From the NCBI RefSeq assembly GCF_900005765.1, contig NC_041691.1, forward strand, positions 1,674,001 through 1,738,000: a stretch of 64,000 bases of DNA. The letters run 5' to 3'. A program made the position numbers and the translations under genes. Shown here in pieces: positions 24,680 to 35,721 of the stretch. Position 1 is the first letter of the stretch. Each line of letters starts with the position of its first letter. Source of the DNA: Plasmodium relictum (lineage: Eukaryota > Apicomplexa > Aconoidasida > Haemosporida > Plasmodiidae). The notes beneath the pieces are model-generated. The model did no database searches. It was not told the DNA's origin and was given only the letters and a program-made list of their open reading frames with translations.

Positions 24680-26217
24680 TTAAACTTGCAATTTTTTAAA
24701 AGCCTTACAATGACGTATACCATATTCTGTAGAATAATAAGTACCTAAAAAAAAAAATATATAAATGTAATATTTATTGATTATTATTTTATTGGAAATA
24801 TAATGTATTATGCTGTGATCTAAAATTATTTTTTTTTCCATTAAAATAAATAATCTATGATAAATTAAAAAAGTCATTAAATTCACGTAATTTTTAAAAT
24901 ATACATTTTTTTTTTTTTGGTATATTAAGTTTTATGAAAATTAATTTTTTAAATACATACATAAATGCAAAAAAATTTTAAATAAAGTTAAAAAGTACTT
25001 TTTTGCTACTTCATTTTCTATATATATATATATATATATATATTTTATTTTATAATAAAACCTGTTTCTGCATCGAATATACATGCTAAATCAGATGTCA
25101 TGATATGGTCACAAGATGAATTACTTGATGAACTCAAAACTTTTTGATCTTTGAAGTTAATAAATGACCATTTGCATATGTATGATGGATTTTTCTTTTT
25201 CTCTTCTTTCTCTTCTTTACTTATTTTAAATTTAATTGGAACATTTAGGTTTGAAATGGGTGCATTATCTTTATTCAAACGAAGGTCAAACGAAAAATCA
25301 TATCTAATTAATTGATCATGCGATATTAAATATATTTCTATATCTGTAATATTTGGCTTTCTTGCAGTAATAAAAAAATCTTTTTTATAATCCATTGAGC
25401 ATGCTATTGGAGAATGGCTATCTAATTCTACAGAAATATGTATTTTTGGCGGTATAATCAAAAGAGCAATTATATTTGGTTTAAAATTGCATAAAAGACC
25501 TTTGTATATTTCAACATATTTTGGTACAATCATTGTTCCCCATGAAAAAAAATGTATAAAATAGTTGTATTTACCGTTGCTTACTGGAAGTTTTGGTAAT
25601 TTCATCACACTGAATTCTTGATTTTGCTCATATTCACCATATAGCAAAGCTAAGTTATTAATTGGGTGACAACAACAAAATCCCTCAGAAAAGTTGATAC
25701 ACTCTACTTTAAAAGAATCTGAATTTTTTACTCTACTAATAACTAAGCATTTTTCGGGAATCATTCTAACAAATACATTATTTTGATTTAGAATAAAAAA
25801 TACGGGTCTCCAAACTTTTGGTAAAACTGGAAGTCTTTGAGAGGAATTCCATGTAATTATATTTTTTGTAATAGGCAATTTTATTAATATTTTTTGTTCT
25901 CCTTCAATGCATAAAATGGTGTCTCCTTTTCTGTATACTTTAATGTCATACTTTCCACACAATGAAGCTTCTAATTCTACTGGTATAGAATTTTCTTCAA
26001 TTGGATCTAATGTAAGAATTCTATCATCATCAAATTTTGTTTTTTTAAGATTTAATGGTTTTTCTAATATTGTCCATGAAGTTTCATCAAAGTAATGTGT
26101 TGAAGTAAATATTTTAGCTTTTTTTATAAGATTATAATTTTGTGGTTCTTCAAAAATTTCAGTATTATTTATTGCTTGGAAAGGTTTAATCGAATTCTGC
26201 ACATTATCATCTTCCAT
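24680..26217 (-). CDS. Conserved protein of unknown function, two-exon model
   Basis: The main open frame (25045..26217) gives 390 residues with well-mixed, globular-looking composition: many Pro, Trp, Cys and Gly, and little low complexity, which is unusual in this window. It has predicted beta-rich stretches and no signal peptide or membrane helix. I recognise no family. Read through, it ends ETGFIIK and then stops in A+T-rich sequence. A second block on the same strand, 24680..24744, is preceded by a T-rich acceptor (TTTTAG) and encodes 21 codons in good coding style (TYYSTEYGIRHCKAFKKLQV). Joining exon 1 at 25062 restores the frame as DAETG-TYYSTEYG..., so I favour exons 25062..26217 and 24680..24744. 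The donor would be GTTTTA, which is weak. The single-exon reading is the alternative. Confidence 0.7.
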
Positions 26218-26529
26218 TTTTCTTTAAATTTTCTTTTAATTCTCTATGGTTTTAGATAAATTTTATAATTTTTAGGTTCTTTAAACTTTTTTTACATTTA
26301 ATATTTTTTTATATCGTGACATATACTTTTTGTTAAATGATAAAATTATTTTTAAAATAAATAATCAAAAAAGAGCAAAAAAAAAAAAAATTTATATACA
26401 AAATTTTTCATATTTTTTTTTTTCTATTAAGAAATAGACTGTAAGTGCATTAAATTTTTTTTAAAAAATTATAGTTTTTTATGAACATGTTAATAATATT
26501 TAAAATTTTTCTTATTTTATTTTATTTTT
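26218..26529. other. Short A+T-rich spacer
   Basis: 312 bases between the unknown gene above and a small possible gene, both on the minus strand. Poly-A/T only. Confidence 0.4.
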
Positions 26530-26754
26530 TTAATTTCTACAACAGTTTGCTTCAATATTATAGAAAGACAAGCTTGCCACATATTTTAAATCTTTTAATT
26601 CTTTATACATGCATTTTGAACTTGTAAAAATGTTAATTTTATAAAGTTTTATTAACCGTTCAGAATAGTGAGAATATTTAATATTTAATTTGAACAAAAT
26701 ATGTAAGTTTTTATATAAGTATTTTTTACTATTAATAAATTCGTTGATCTCCAT
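26530..26754 (-). CDS. Possible small protein of 74 residues
   Basis: The frame begins MEINEFINSKKYLYKN and ends SFYNIEANCCRN. Unlike the many short Phe/Ile frames in the spacers, it has a balanced composition with Glu, Asp, Arg, Ser and His plus three Cys, and no homopolymer. It is basic with no clear membrane helix. No family is recognised. It could also be one exon of a longer gene, although I found no convincing partner exon in the next 600 bases on either side. Confidence 0.4.
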   Translation of the reverse strand: MEINEFINSKKYLYKNLHILFKLNIKYSHYSERLIKLYKINIFTSSKCMYKELKDLKYVASLSFYNIEANCCRN

Positions 26755-28659
26755 ATAATTTTTGTATAAAAATTATATATCCTAAAGTCAGTTTTTTTTC
26801 ATACACTACCAGTTATTGAATAATTATATGCCATTATTTTGCTTTAATTTTTCTTTATCCTCAAGATATTTGTTGTAGATAATTACTTTTAATTAACACA
26901 CTTGTTTATTTTTTTATTTTTAGGTTTATGAAAATTAATATCATTTGAAATTTTTATTTAGATATGTCATTACATTTTAATTCTCATGTAACGAATAAAA
27001 ATAATTTTCAAAAAAAAAGTATATAATAGAAAATAATATATTAAGAAATAACTTTTAAGTTATGCTGCATGTGTGTATATTTTGGTAACAATTGTTATAT
27101 ATAAGATAGTTATTTATATATGAGAACAATAACATTAAAAGCAGCTGCTCAAAGCAATAAATAAAAATTGAAAAATAGATATTAATAAAGTTATAAAATA
27201 TTTAAGAACACTAATTATAATTTTTATTCCTTCATAAATATCATAGAACAGAAAAAAAAAAAAAAAATAGTTGTAAACTGTAGACCTTATAATATTATTT
27301 TAAAATAAATGTAACTTAAAAAATAGAAACATTTCTATTTTTAAAAAAAATAAAAGCTGTTAGTCTTTTTCTATACTTTTTTTTTTTTATAATGATTTTA
27401 ATTAATAATAAGGGAAGAATGTATATTTATTTAAAAATTATAATAAATATATTTTCCCATATATTTGCTAATATACAAAAGGATTTATGTATTTTACCAT
27501 TATAAATGCGATTAATTTCAGAAACTATATTAAATTAATAACTTCTTATATTTATTATATCACCTCAAGTTTTATATAAAATTTTAATGTATTTTTTTAT
27601 TTAAAATACTAGAAAAATAAGCAATTAAAGTTTCTTAAAAAAAGAAGCTTCTTTAGATCAACACAATTAGTTGTGCTTGAAGTGTGCAATTTTTTTTCGT
27701 TGAAATAAATAAAATAAAGAAAGGTATCCGTAAAAAAATAGAATTTATTTCCCATTCTTAATAAAAAAAAAAATAAATAAGTAATAAGGAACAGCATTGA
27801 TAACAAGGTCAAAATAAAAAATAAGAAAAATGTTTATGACATACTTTCTGAAAAAATTTCTACATACATAAAAATTAAAAAAAAAAACCAATGATTATGA
27901 TTTTTCATTCAATAAAAATTTCTTCGGTATTTTAAGTTAAAAAATAAATTTGAAAGCATTTCTATTATAATCATATTAATACTCAGAATATTAAAGTAAT
28001 CTTACAAATTTACATTTTTTTTCTATCTTATTTATTGCACCATTTTATTATAATTAACATTTTTTTTTATATTTACCTATAGTTTTTATTTCTAATAATT
28101 TTTCATTTAAGAAAAATTTACTTTTTAACTTTATGAATGCCAAAAGAAGTAAAATATACATACAATATCTTTTCTTTAAAAGAACATTTTTTTTTTAATA
28201 TTTTTTTATATTTAATTTCATTTCATGTTACAGACTAGTTCAGTTGCAGTTTATTAAAATATTTAAGAATATTTAATAAAATAAAATGAATAGCAAAATT
28301 AAAAAATAAGGTAGTTACAAAAAAATACTTAAAGGCCAAAAAAAATCATTAAAGTGTTGAGTAATAAACAAAGTTGTCAGCACAAATCTATTCATTTTAG
28401 GAAAATTTTTATTTAGAGTATAAAATTTTTTTTTATATATATGTATTATATTAAAATATATATATATATATATAACAGTATAATTAATAGTAATAATTTA
28501 GATAGTATAATTCATCTAAAGGAAAAGAAAAAAAAAGATAGCAACTTATTTTAAGGAGACGAAGATAAACTAATTTTCGTCCAATTCTAAACTAAGAGAT
28601 TGTAAATAAAGAAAAATATTCTTATTAAAAAAAAAGTCTATTTATTAATATATGGAGAA
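26755..28659. other. Divergent intergenic region
   Basis: Between the small minus-strand frame and the 1790-residue gene. Contains TGCATG at 27066..27071, a perfect short hairpin (CACAA-TTAG-TTGTG) at about 27659..27672, a patch at 28228..28250 (containing CAGACTAGTTCAGTTGCAG), and a 6-bp stem GACGAA...TTCGTC at about 28558..28581 in the probable leader of the downstream gene. No open frame looks real. Confidence 0.4.
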
Positions 28660-31600
28660 ATGGAAAATTATGTTGATCCTAACATAAAAAATACAATTTA
28701 TATGGAAACCAAACAATCCATTAATTCAAACCTTAATAATTCTGAAAAATATAATATGAGCAATAATCATTTTAAAGAATATAAAATAATGAATAAATAT
28801 TCTGGGAAAAATGAAAAATATAATAAACTTTTTTTTGATATTCAAAATGATAGAAAAAAAAAAAAGAACATTAAGGTATTTCATGAAAATAGTTATAATA
28901 CACTCAATTACGATAAAGAAATAAATAACAACAGTTCTAGTAAAATTAAAATTTTTAAAAATTTCGAACCATTCGAAGTAGCAATAAATGAATTCCGAAC
29001 AAAATATGATAACAAAATATATAAACATATTTGTAAATTAAAGAGTTCATATGAAAAAAATCATAATATTAAAGAGGATTACATAAATAATGAAAATGAC
29101 AAAAATGTTTCAGTTAAAAGTCAGCTAAATAATAATAAAAGTAAATATAATTTCATAAACAAATATATTAAAAATAATAGTAAAAAAAAAAATGATGGTG
29201 CAGAAAGAATTAAAAGTAATAATATAAATAATGATAAAGGTCATATTAAAGAAAATAACAGGGAAAGTAAAGCACATAAATATTATATTAAAAAATCCAA
29301 GTTAAATTTTCCTAAAAAATATATTTCAACAAAGGAAATACGTTCATTCAAGTTAAAAGACAACATATTTTATAGTCTATCAAAAGGTAGATACAAAAGA
29401 AATGAAAAAAATTTTGAATTTCTAATAAGTACAGAAACAAGAAGAGAAAAGAATGAAAAGTTGAATAAATATTCAAAAGAATTACCTAATGAAATAATAT
29501 TTAGTGGAAACATTATTAGCATTGAAAATATAAATGAAATAGAAAAAAAAACAAATGAAAGTAAAAAAAAAGATGGTACAAAAACATTTTATTCTATACA
29601 TGAGAAAAAGTCCACATCGGAAAAGAATAAAAGCAATACAAAAGAAAATATAGGTTTTGAGAATTCATATGATGATACAAAAAATAAACAAGATTCAAGT
29701 TCCTATTCTGAGGAAAGTTCATTATATGAAATTTCTATATTAGGTGAACTAAGTTTAAACTATGAATCAAGCAGTAGCAGAAATATAAACTCACCTAGAA
29801 TTAACTTTAAAAGTGTTTCAACAAATAATAATACAAATGAAAATAAGGATTACCAAAATAATAAGAATGATAAATTTTTTACAGAAAATAGAGGTAACAT
29901 ATTAAGTAAAGATATAGATGATGAATTTCAAATTAAAAATAATACAAACGGCAATGTATTACATGAAATTAAAAGTGAAAAAGGAATTAATGATATTATT
30001 AAATATAATTATCAGAACTTGAAAATGTCTCACTCCCAAAATAGTGATATTCATGATAAATTTTTTTTAGTAAAAGAGAGTGAACGTGTTATAGATAACA
30101 AAAAAAAAAAAAGTAATAAAACAAATGAAAGTTATGAGCAAAAAGTTGAAAATAATTTTTATTGTAGCAAACGTGATATTTTTATAAAGAATGTAAAAAA
30201 CAATGAAAAAAATGTTAACGTAAATGTTGAAAAGAAAAAAACTGATGATAACGAGTGCGCATCAAGAAACAAAAAAGACTTAAAAAAAATAGAAGAAAAA
30301 ATATTTATGCATAATATAAATGAAGACAAAACAAAAAGAATAGCAACTAGAAATAAATCAATAGACAGTAATTCATTAAAGTGGAATTGTAAATTTTTCA
30401 CAAACAAAAAAAAAAAAATAAGTAGTTTATCCAATGATATTCAACGTAATGATTTATATGAAATACCCAAACTTAATAATAAAAATGAAAATATTATTTT
30501 AAAGAAAAATAATTATTACAAATCAAATAAAAGTAAGATTAAATCGTATGATGACGTTAATTACAATAAAAGAAAATATGATTTAATTTTGAAAGATCTA
30601 TTAGAATTAACCAAAAATAAAAAAAGGGAAATGAACTATTGTGAGAATAATGAAATGCTTAATAAAAAAGATACAAATCATAATTCTGAGAATAAAATAA
30701 TTTATAAAGAAAATATAAAAGAAAATTCTAATTTTCATACAGTAAATGACTATGAGGAAAATAAAAAGGAAAAAACTAAATTTCATGATGAAACAAAAGG
30801 GAAAATAGAATACGAGCATATTGACAATAATAACACTTCAGGAGTTACAGATGAACATAAAGAAGAAAAAATTTGTAATTCTGATTACAAGAGTTTTGAT
30901 AATACAAAATTTAGTGAAACAAGTGGGAATGAATATATAAATAATAAAGAAGATAGCAGTGAAAAAGGTAAATATGAAAATAAAGAAGAAATAAAGAAAA
31001 AATTGAATAATTTAAGATATTATTCCAAATTTATAGAATTAGAAAAAGAAATGAAAAAAGTTACTGAATTATTAAAAAAAAAAAATGAGCAGAATGAGAA
31101 ATTGAAGTTACATTTACAGTTACAACAAAAAGAAATTATTTCACTTTGGGAAAAATTGCAGTTTTGTGAAAAAAAGAAGAAAGAGGAAAAAAATTGGAAG
31201 AATACTGTGTTTTATAAAAATCTAATTAAAGCTAAACCATCTAATGTTTTAGAGATAATATTAAAAAATAATTCGGACATTAAAAGTAAATTTTTAGATA
31301 ACATTCCATCTTCATTAGAGAAACATAAAAATAAGAATATCATTTCTATAAATAATTGCATATATAGCGATAATGGAGTAAATTTGACTAATGAAAACAA
31401 AACATCACTTTTACATAAGGAACATAATTCTTATGAGATAAAAACAACAAAAAGAAATATTAATATTTTTAATCAACATAAAGATGATTCTACAAATGTA
31501 CCATTATTAAATAAAAATGAATTGTCTAATTTTGAAAATTTCGAAGATGTTGCAATATCAAATGAAAAGGATTTTTTTACATACGATGAGATAGATAAAA

Positions 31601-34032
31601 AATTTTCAAGCATTTCATTGGATGAAATGAAATATAGAGAAGAAAATTTATGTAGATTAAAATCAAATTATGTTCCTCCAAATAAAAATAAATCAAAAGA
31701 AATAATAACAGAAGACATTAAATCAAATAATATATACTCAAATAATTTCAACAAAACAATATGTTTCAACCATATAGAAAACAACTTTAATGAAATAAAA
31801 TTAAAAAATAAAGCCAATTTAAATAACTTAAATCCATGCAGTTTAACTAAAAACTCAAATATTCCATATTCTAATAAATCACATTTTTTAAAAACATGTT
31901 ACACAAGATTAAACACTAGTAACTCTGATAATTTAAATTCATGTAATTGTAAATTAAATAATAACAATATAAATAAAATCCATGAAATAATGTGTAAAAC
32001 AAATGTTATAAGTAGAAACAGTTCTAAGTATACAGAAAAAATATGCTTTAAAAATTGTCCATTTTCAACAAACAATTTGTTGACAAAAAAAAATGTGAAT
32101 TATGAAGATAAAAATATATTTATAAAAATTTTATCTTATATAAAAAATAATAGTTTCAATAATGAAAAAAATAATAATTCTATAAGAAGATATAAATCAA
32201 CGAATTCAAATTTTTCAACAAAAAAAAGAAAACCCCCTAATAATCTTTACTACAGATCACGATCTACTGGTAGTTCGAATACTAATTTTTCAAAAAAATT
32301 TCAGGATATGAATTATTTTGACTATTATATAGATAATTCTAACTTAAATTTAAATAACAAAAGAATCAATAGCGATGATATATATAAAAATATTACAAGT
32401 TCTGATATTTCTGAAGGAATAAGAATAAAAAGAGAAAGTATCTTACATGATAAAAAGATGGTGGATGATGAAGAGGAAAAAAATAATTTTAAAAATAAAA
32501 TGAATATTTCTTCTGTGAATAATTCATATAATAAAATTTTAATAAAAAAAGGAATTATAAAAAGTAATTGTTCATATTATTTTAAGAACAATGTTGATAA
32601 ATCTTATAAATCATATCCTAACATTTTGAAAAATCATAAAATTGAAAACATCTCTAATGCTAAAAAAAGAAACAACGTATTTTCATGTAAAACGGACTGT
32701 GCAAATAGTAAGGGGAATTTCTTAAAAATAAATAATTTCGAAGAAAATATAAATTCTAAAAAAGACAAAGAAATAACTAATAATTTCAAAATACTTAAAT
32801 TCAAAAATAATTCTTTAAAAATGTTTGCAAAATATGATTGTATGAAAGACAAAAATCAAAAAACTATAGTTCATTTAAGTAAAATTAAAAAAGATAAAGA
32901 AGAAAATAAGGATAACAAAAGTATAAAAAGTTTAAAAGAAAAAGGAAAAAGTATAAGTAATAGTATACAAGATAATCATAAAATGGAGGAATCAATTTTT
33001 CTCAATGATTATTCTAAAAAAGGAAATAAAAGAAGTTATGAGGGAGAAGAAAATAATGATAAAATAGAAATTCTTTTTAAAAAAAGCGATAAATCTTCTA
33101 AGAACAGTAATAAATTTTATTATGATAATTCAAAGAACAAAAACAAAAATTATAAAATTGTAAATACGGAAGAAGAAATTACTGATAAATATGGTATTCA
33201 AAAAGAATCTTCTAATAATTTAAAAAAAGGCGATGGTGTAATGATAAAGAATGAAAATATTAAAATAAAAGAAGTAAACAAGAGTAAATTTAATAAAAGT
33301 GAAAAATACATATGCAAAAATGTTGATAAAACTTTATATTCTACATCTTCTGAATTTTCTAATAGTATTCAAGAAGATGCATCTTATTACTCAAGTTCAA
33401 ATGAAGAACTGTACTTGTGGAAAAGAAGAAAAAATAACAAAAGGAAAAGGTTCCTTAATTTTAAAAAATTGAATGATTATAAATTAAAGAAACAAATTAA
33501 AGGATGTATTAATGTTCATTTGATAAATTCAAATAAAGAAACAAAAAGTTCCAAAGAATATGTAAATAAAAAAATAATTTTAAATTACAAAAACATGAAA
33601 TTAAAGAAAAATATACATAATGAATTAAATAATGAAAAAGAATGCGATATATATAAAAAATTAATAAAATATGACTTACAAAATCATAAAAAAAAGAGGA
33701 AAAATATGTATATAAAGATAAGTGATAAAAAAGATAAATATAAAGGAAGTAATGAATGTGAAGATACAGAAATAAGTGATGAATGTGAACATATGGAAGT
33801 GAGTAGTAATGAAAATATAAATGCTTCTTCAAAATTGACATGTGAGAAAAGCGAAAAAAAAGGAAAAAGAAAAGGATTAAGAAAAAAAGATATAAAGAAT
33901 AAAATAAATAATATTTTGTGTTCACCTTCTGATTATATTTTACCTGATCCCAAAATAAGTTTTTTTCAAAATGATGAATCTTGTATAATTGTTGAATACC
34001 CAAACATAAAATATTATATAAAATGCAATTAA
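28660..34032 (+). CDS. Large Asn/Lys-rich protein of unknown function, 1790 residues
   Basis: A single-exon frame of 1790 codons, highly charged and Asn/Lys/Ser-rich, with few hydrophobic segments, no signal peptide and no membrane helix. The one clear structural element is a coiled coil at about residues 785-850 (ELEKEMKKVTELLKKKNEQ, then KLKLHLQLQQKEIISLWEKL). A basic block near 1595-1610 (KRRKNNKRKRFLNFKK) and another near 1735 (KKGKRKGLRKKD) could be nuclear signals. The last 35 residues (CSPSDYILPDPKISFFQ, EYPNIKYYIKCN) are less biased and may be a conserved terminal motif. I recognise no domain. Its stop lies only 19 bases from the stop of the TRM112 gene on the other strand, so the transcripts almost certainly overlap at their 3' ends. 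Confidence 0.88.
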   Translation: MENYVDPNIKNTIYMETKQSINSNLNNSEKYNMSNNHFKEYKIMNKYSGKNEKYNKLFFDIQNDRKKKKNIKVFHENSYNTLNYDKEINNNSSSKIKIFKNFEPFEVAINEFRTKYDNKIYKHICKLKSSYEKNHNIKEDYINNENDKNVSVKSQLNNNKSKYNFINKYIKNNSKKKNDGAERIKSNNINNDKGHIKENNRESKAHKYYIKKSKLNFPKKYISTKEIRSFKLKDNIFYSLSKGRYKRNEKNFEFLISTETRREKNEKLNKYSKELPNEIIFSGNIISIENINEIEKKTNESKKKDGTKTFYSIHEKKSTSEKNKSNTKENIGFENSYDDTKNKQDSSSYSEESSLYEISILGELSLNYESSSSRNINSPRINFKSVSTNNNTNENKDYQNNKNDKFFTENRGNILSKDIDDEFQIKNNTNGNVLHEIKSEKGINDIIKYNYQNLKMSHSQNSDIHDKFFLVKESERVIDNKKKKSNKTNESYEQKVENNFYCSKRDIFIKNVKNNEKNVNVNVEKKKTDDNECASRNKKDLKKIEEKIFMHNINEDKTKRIATRNKSIDSNSLKWNCKFFTNKKKKISSLSNDIQRNDLYEIPKLNNKNENIILKKNNYYKSNKSKIKSYDDVNYNKRKYDLILKDLLELTKNKKREMNYCENNEMLNKKDTNHNSENKIIYKENIKENSNFHTVNDYEENKKEKTKFHDETKGKIEYEHIDNNNTSGVTDEHKEEKICNSDYKSFDNTKFSETSGNEYINNKEDSSEKGKYENKEEIKKKLNNLRYYSKFIELEKEMKKVTELLKKKNEQNEKLKLHLQLQQKEIISLWEKLQFCEKKKKEEKNWKNTVFYKNLIKAKPSNVLEIILKNNSDIKSKFLDNIPSSLEKHKNKNIISINNCIYSDNGVNLTNENKTSLLHKEHNSYEIKTTKRNINIFNQHKDDSTNVPLLNKNELSNFENFEDVAISNEKDFFTYDEIDKKFSSISLDEMKYREENLCRLKSNYVPPNKNKSKEIITEDIKSNNIYSNNFNKTICFNHIENNFNEIKLKNKANLNNLNPCSLTKNSNIPYSNKSHFLKTCYTRLNTSNSDNLNSCNCKLNNNNINKIHEIMCKTNVISRNSSKYTEKICFKNCPFSTNNLLTKKNVNYEDKNIFIKILSYIKNNSFNNEKNNNSIRRYKSTNSNFSTKKRKPPNNLYYRSRSTGSSNTNFSKKFQDMNYFDYYIDNSNLNLNNKRINSDDIYKNITSSDISEGIRIKRESILHDKKMVDDEEEKNNFKNKMNISSVNNSYNKILIKKGIIKSNCSYYFKNNVDKSYKSYPNILKNHKIENISNAKKRNNVFSCKTDCANSKGNFLKINNFEENINSKKDKEITNNFKILKFKNNSLKMFAKYDCMKDKNQKTIVHLSKIKKDKEENKDNKSIKSLKEKGKSISNSIQDNHKMEESIFLNDYSKKGNKRSYEGEENNDKIEILFKKSDKSSKNSNKFYYDNSKNKNKNYKIVNTEEEITDKYGIQKESSNNLKKGDGVMIKNENIKIKEVNKSKFNKSEKYICKNVDKTLYSTSSEFSNSIQEDASYYSSSNEELYLWKRRKNNKRKRFLNFKKLNDYKLKKQIKGCINVHLINSNKETKSSKEYVNKKIILNYKNMKLKKNIHNELNNEKECDIYKKLIKYDLQNHKKKRKNMYIKISDKKDKYKGSNECEDTEISDECEHMEVSSNENINASSKLTCEKSEKKGKRKGLRKKDIKNKINNILCSPSDYILPDPKISFFQNDESCIIVEYPNIKYYIKCN

Positions 34033-34051
34033 AAAAAAATTAAAATATTTC

Positions 34052-35084
34052 TCATTTTTCACTTCCTGTTAACATATTTGGAATACCTATATAATATATA
34101 TATGTACAATAAAAAAAAAAAAAAAATGAATAAAATAAAATTATGATTTAATAGCTAAAACAATGTACTAATATATACCATCTTTTATGGGAAATGAAAT
34201 ACTACACTTTGGACATACTAAGGTTCCTTCCATTATATGAACCTGTAATAAAAAAACATTTTTTTATATTTTTAACTTAAGAAATATATTTAATTTTGTC
34301 TTATAAATTTTATTTCATTCTCTAAATTTATAATAACTTTTTTCTATTTTATGAATACCTTGAAAAGTGCATGATGGACTGAATTCAAAAATTCTTCATT
34401 TTCTAAGTGTTCACTAGAGTAACTAGGTAATAGGTTTATGTCAAACTAAAAAAAAAAAAAAAGTTTACTTTATATATACAACAGTTTATATAAATAAAAT
34501 ATATATATATATTTATACTTGTTTAGCTGTTTTATATAAAACATCATAATCAACTTTACTCAACACATTTTTTATAAATTCTATATTCATTTCTTGATCT
34601 AATATTTTTATATTTTCTTCAACATTATTATCTAATTTTATTATTAATGGATAACCTCCTGTACATTGAGTTTCATTACTAAAAAAAAAATTTATAATGT
34701 TTTTTTATGAATTTTTTAAACACATATAAGAATAATGTACAAAAAAAAAAAAAAAAAGACAACAAAAAAATAAAAATTAAAGAATAAATTAACTTAATGA
34801 TTGTATCTAAAATAAAAGAAAAAGCCCTTTTTTCTAAATATATTAACTTTTTTTAGCTTATATTTTTTAAGATTTTATTCTTTTAGAAATATTAAATAGT
34901 ATTTTTAAAATTTTAAATAATCAATAGTTAATATATTATTTTATTAATAATTTAAAAATAATAGTATCTTATTGATATCTTTTTCTCATATTTTAACTCA
35001 TATATACATAAATTCTCTCTATTTTTATTTATCTTATATTGGTTTCACATACCATTTCAAAAAATTATGCGTAAGAAGCCTCAT
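34052..35084 (-). CDS. TRM112: TRM112, methyltransferase activator subunit
   Basis: A small zinc-binding partner that activates tRNA, 18S rRNA and eRF1 methyltransferases. Hand-built from five exons: 35053..35084, 34519..34678, 34359..34445, 34179..34242 and 34052..34086. All introns are GT-AG and the phases fit. The product is 125 residues, the family's usual size. It starts MRLLTHNFLKC, has TQCTGGYPL after the first intron, SVHHALFKVHIMEGTLVCPK in the middle, and ends FPIKDGIPNMLTGSEK, all hallmark TRM112 phrases. Four cysteines (C11, C16, and the CPKC pair) can hold the zinc. Exon 1 is only 32 bases and exon 5 only 35, so automated prediction could easily miss them. Without exon 5 the frame would end early at ...KDGIY and lose the conserved IPNML. 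Confidence 0.93.
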
Positions 35085-35721
35085 AATTTTATAGCATTAC
35101 CAATACTAATGTAAAAATTTTTGTTAAAGTGTCTACTAAAGAAATCAAATTTTACTAACTTTTTGTAATAAATTGTGATTTATAAAAATAAAAAATAACA
35201 TAAACTTATATATTTATTTATAATTAAAAAAAAAACATAAAATTACTAAATTAATTATGAACAAATTACAATTTGTACTATTATTTTTAATTTTATATAT
35301 ATTACATATATATATAAATAAATGAAAAATTATTTTTTTAAAATAAAAAAAATTTATTTCTTAATTAATATTATATTTGGTAAAAAGCTCATAAAGTTTT
35401 AAAATAAATTTCTTCTTTTTTTTTCGATTTTTAATATTCATTATTTGATTATATATATATAAATATTTTTTGAACTTTTTTTTTTTTAATTATTATGTAA
35501 TAAAAATACTAAAATTTTGAATTTTTACAAATGATTCAAAATATAATAAAATTATATATAAGAAATTTATATATAATACACGTTTGTGTAAAATGAAAGA
35601 TAAAATAAGTTTTTATGTATTCAAATTAACTTTTCATAATTAAAAATTATTAATTTGCATTTGTAAGTTTTTTTTTTTTTTTTTTTTGTGTAAATGATAT
35701 TTTTTACTTTTCTATTTGAAA
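35085..35721. other. Short divergent promoter region
   Basis: Between TRM112 (minus) and the two-exon unknown gene (plus). A+T-rich throughout with a 20-base T run ending at about 35687. Nothing else is seen. Confidence 0.45.

Noticed and set aside
33509-34003. 164-codon minus-strand frame opposite the 1790-residue gene
   Set aside because: Tyr/Leu/Phe/His-rich antisense of Lys/Asn codons. No independent support.
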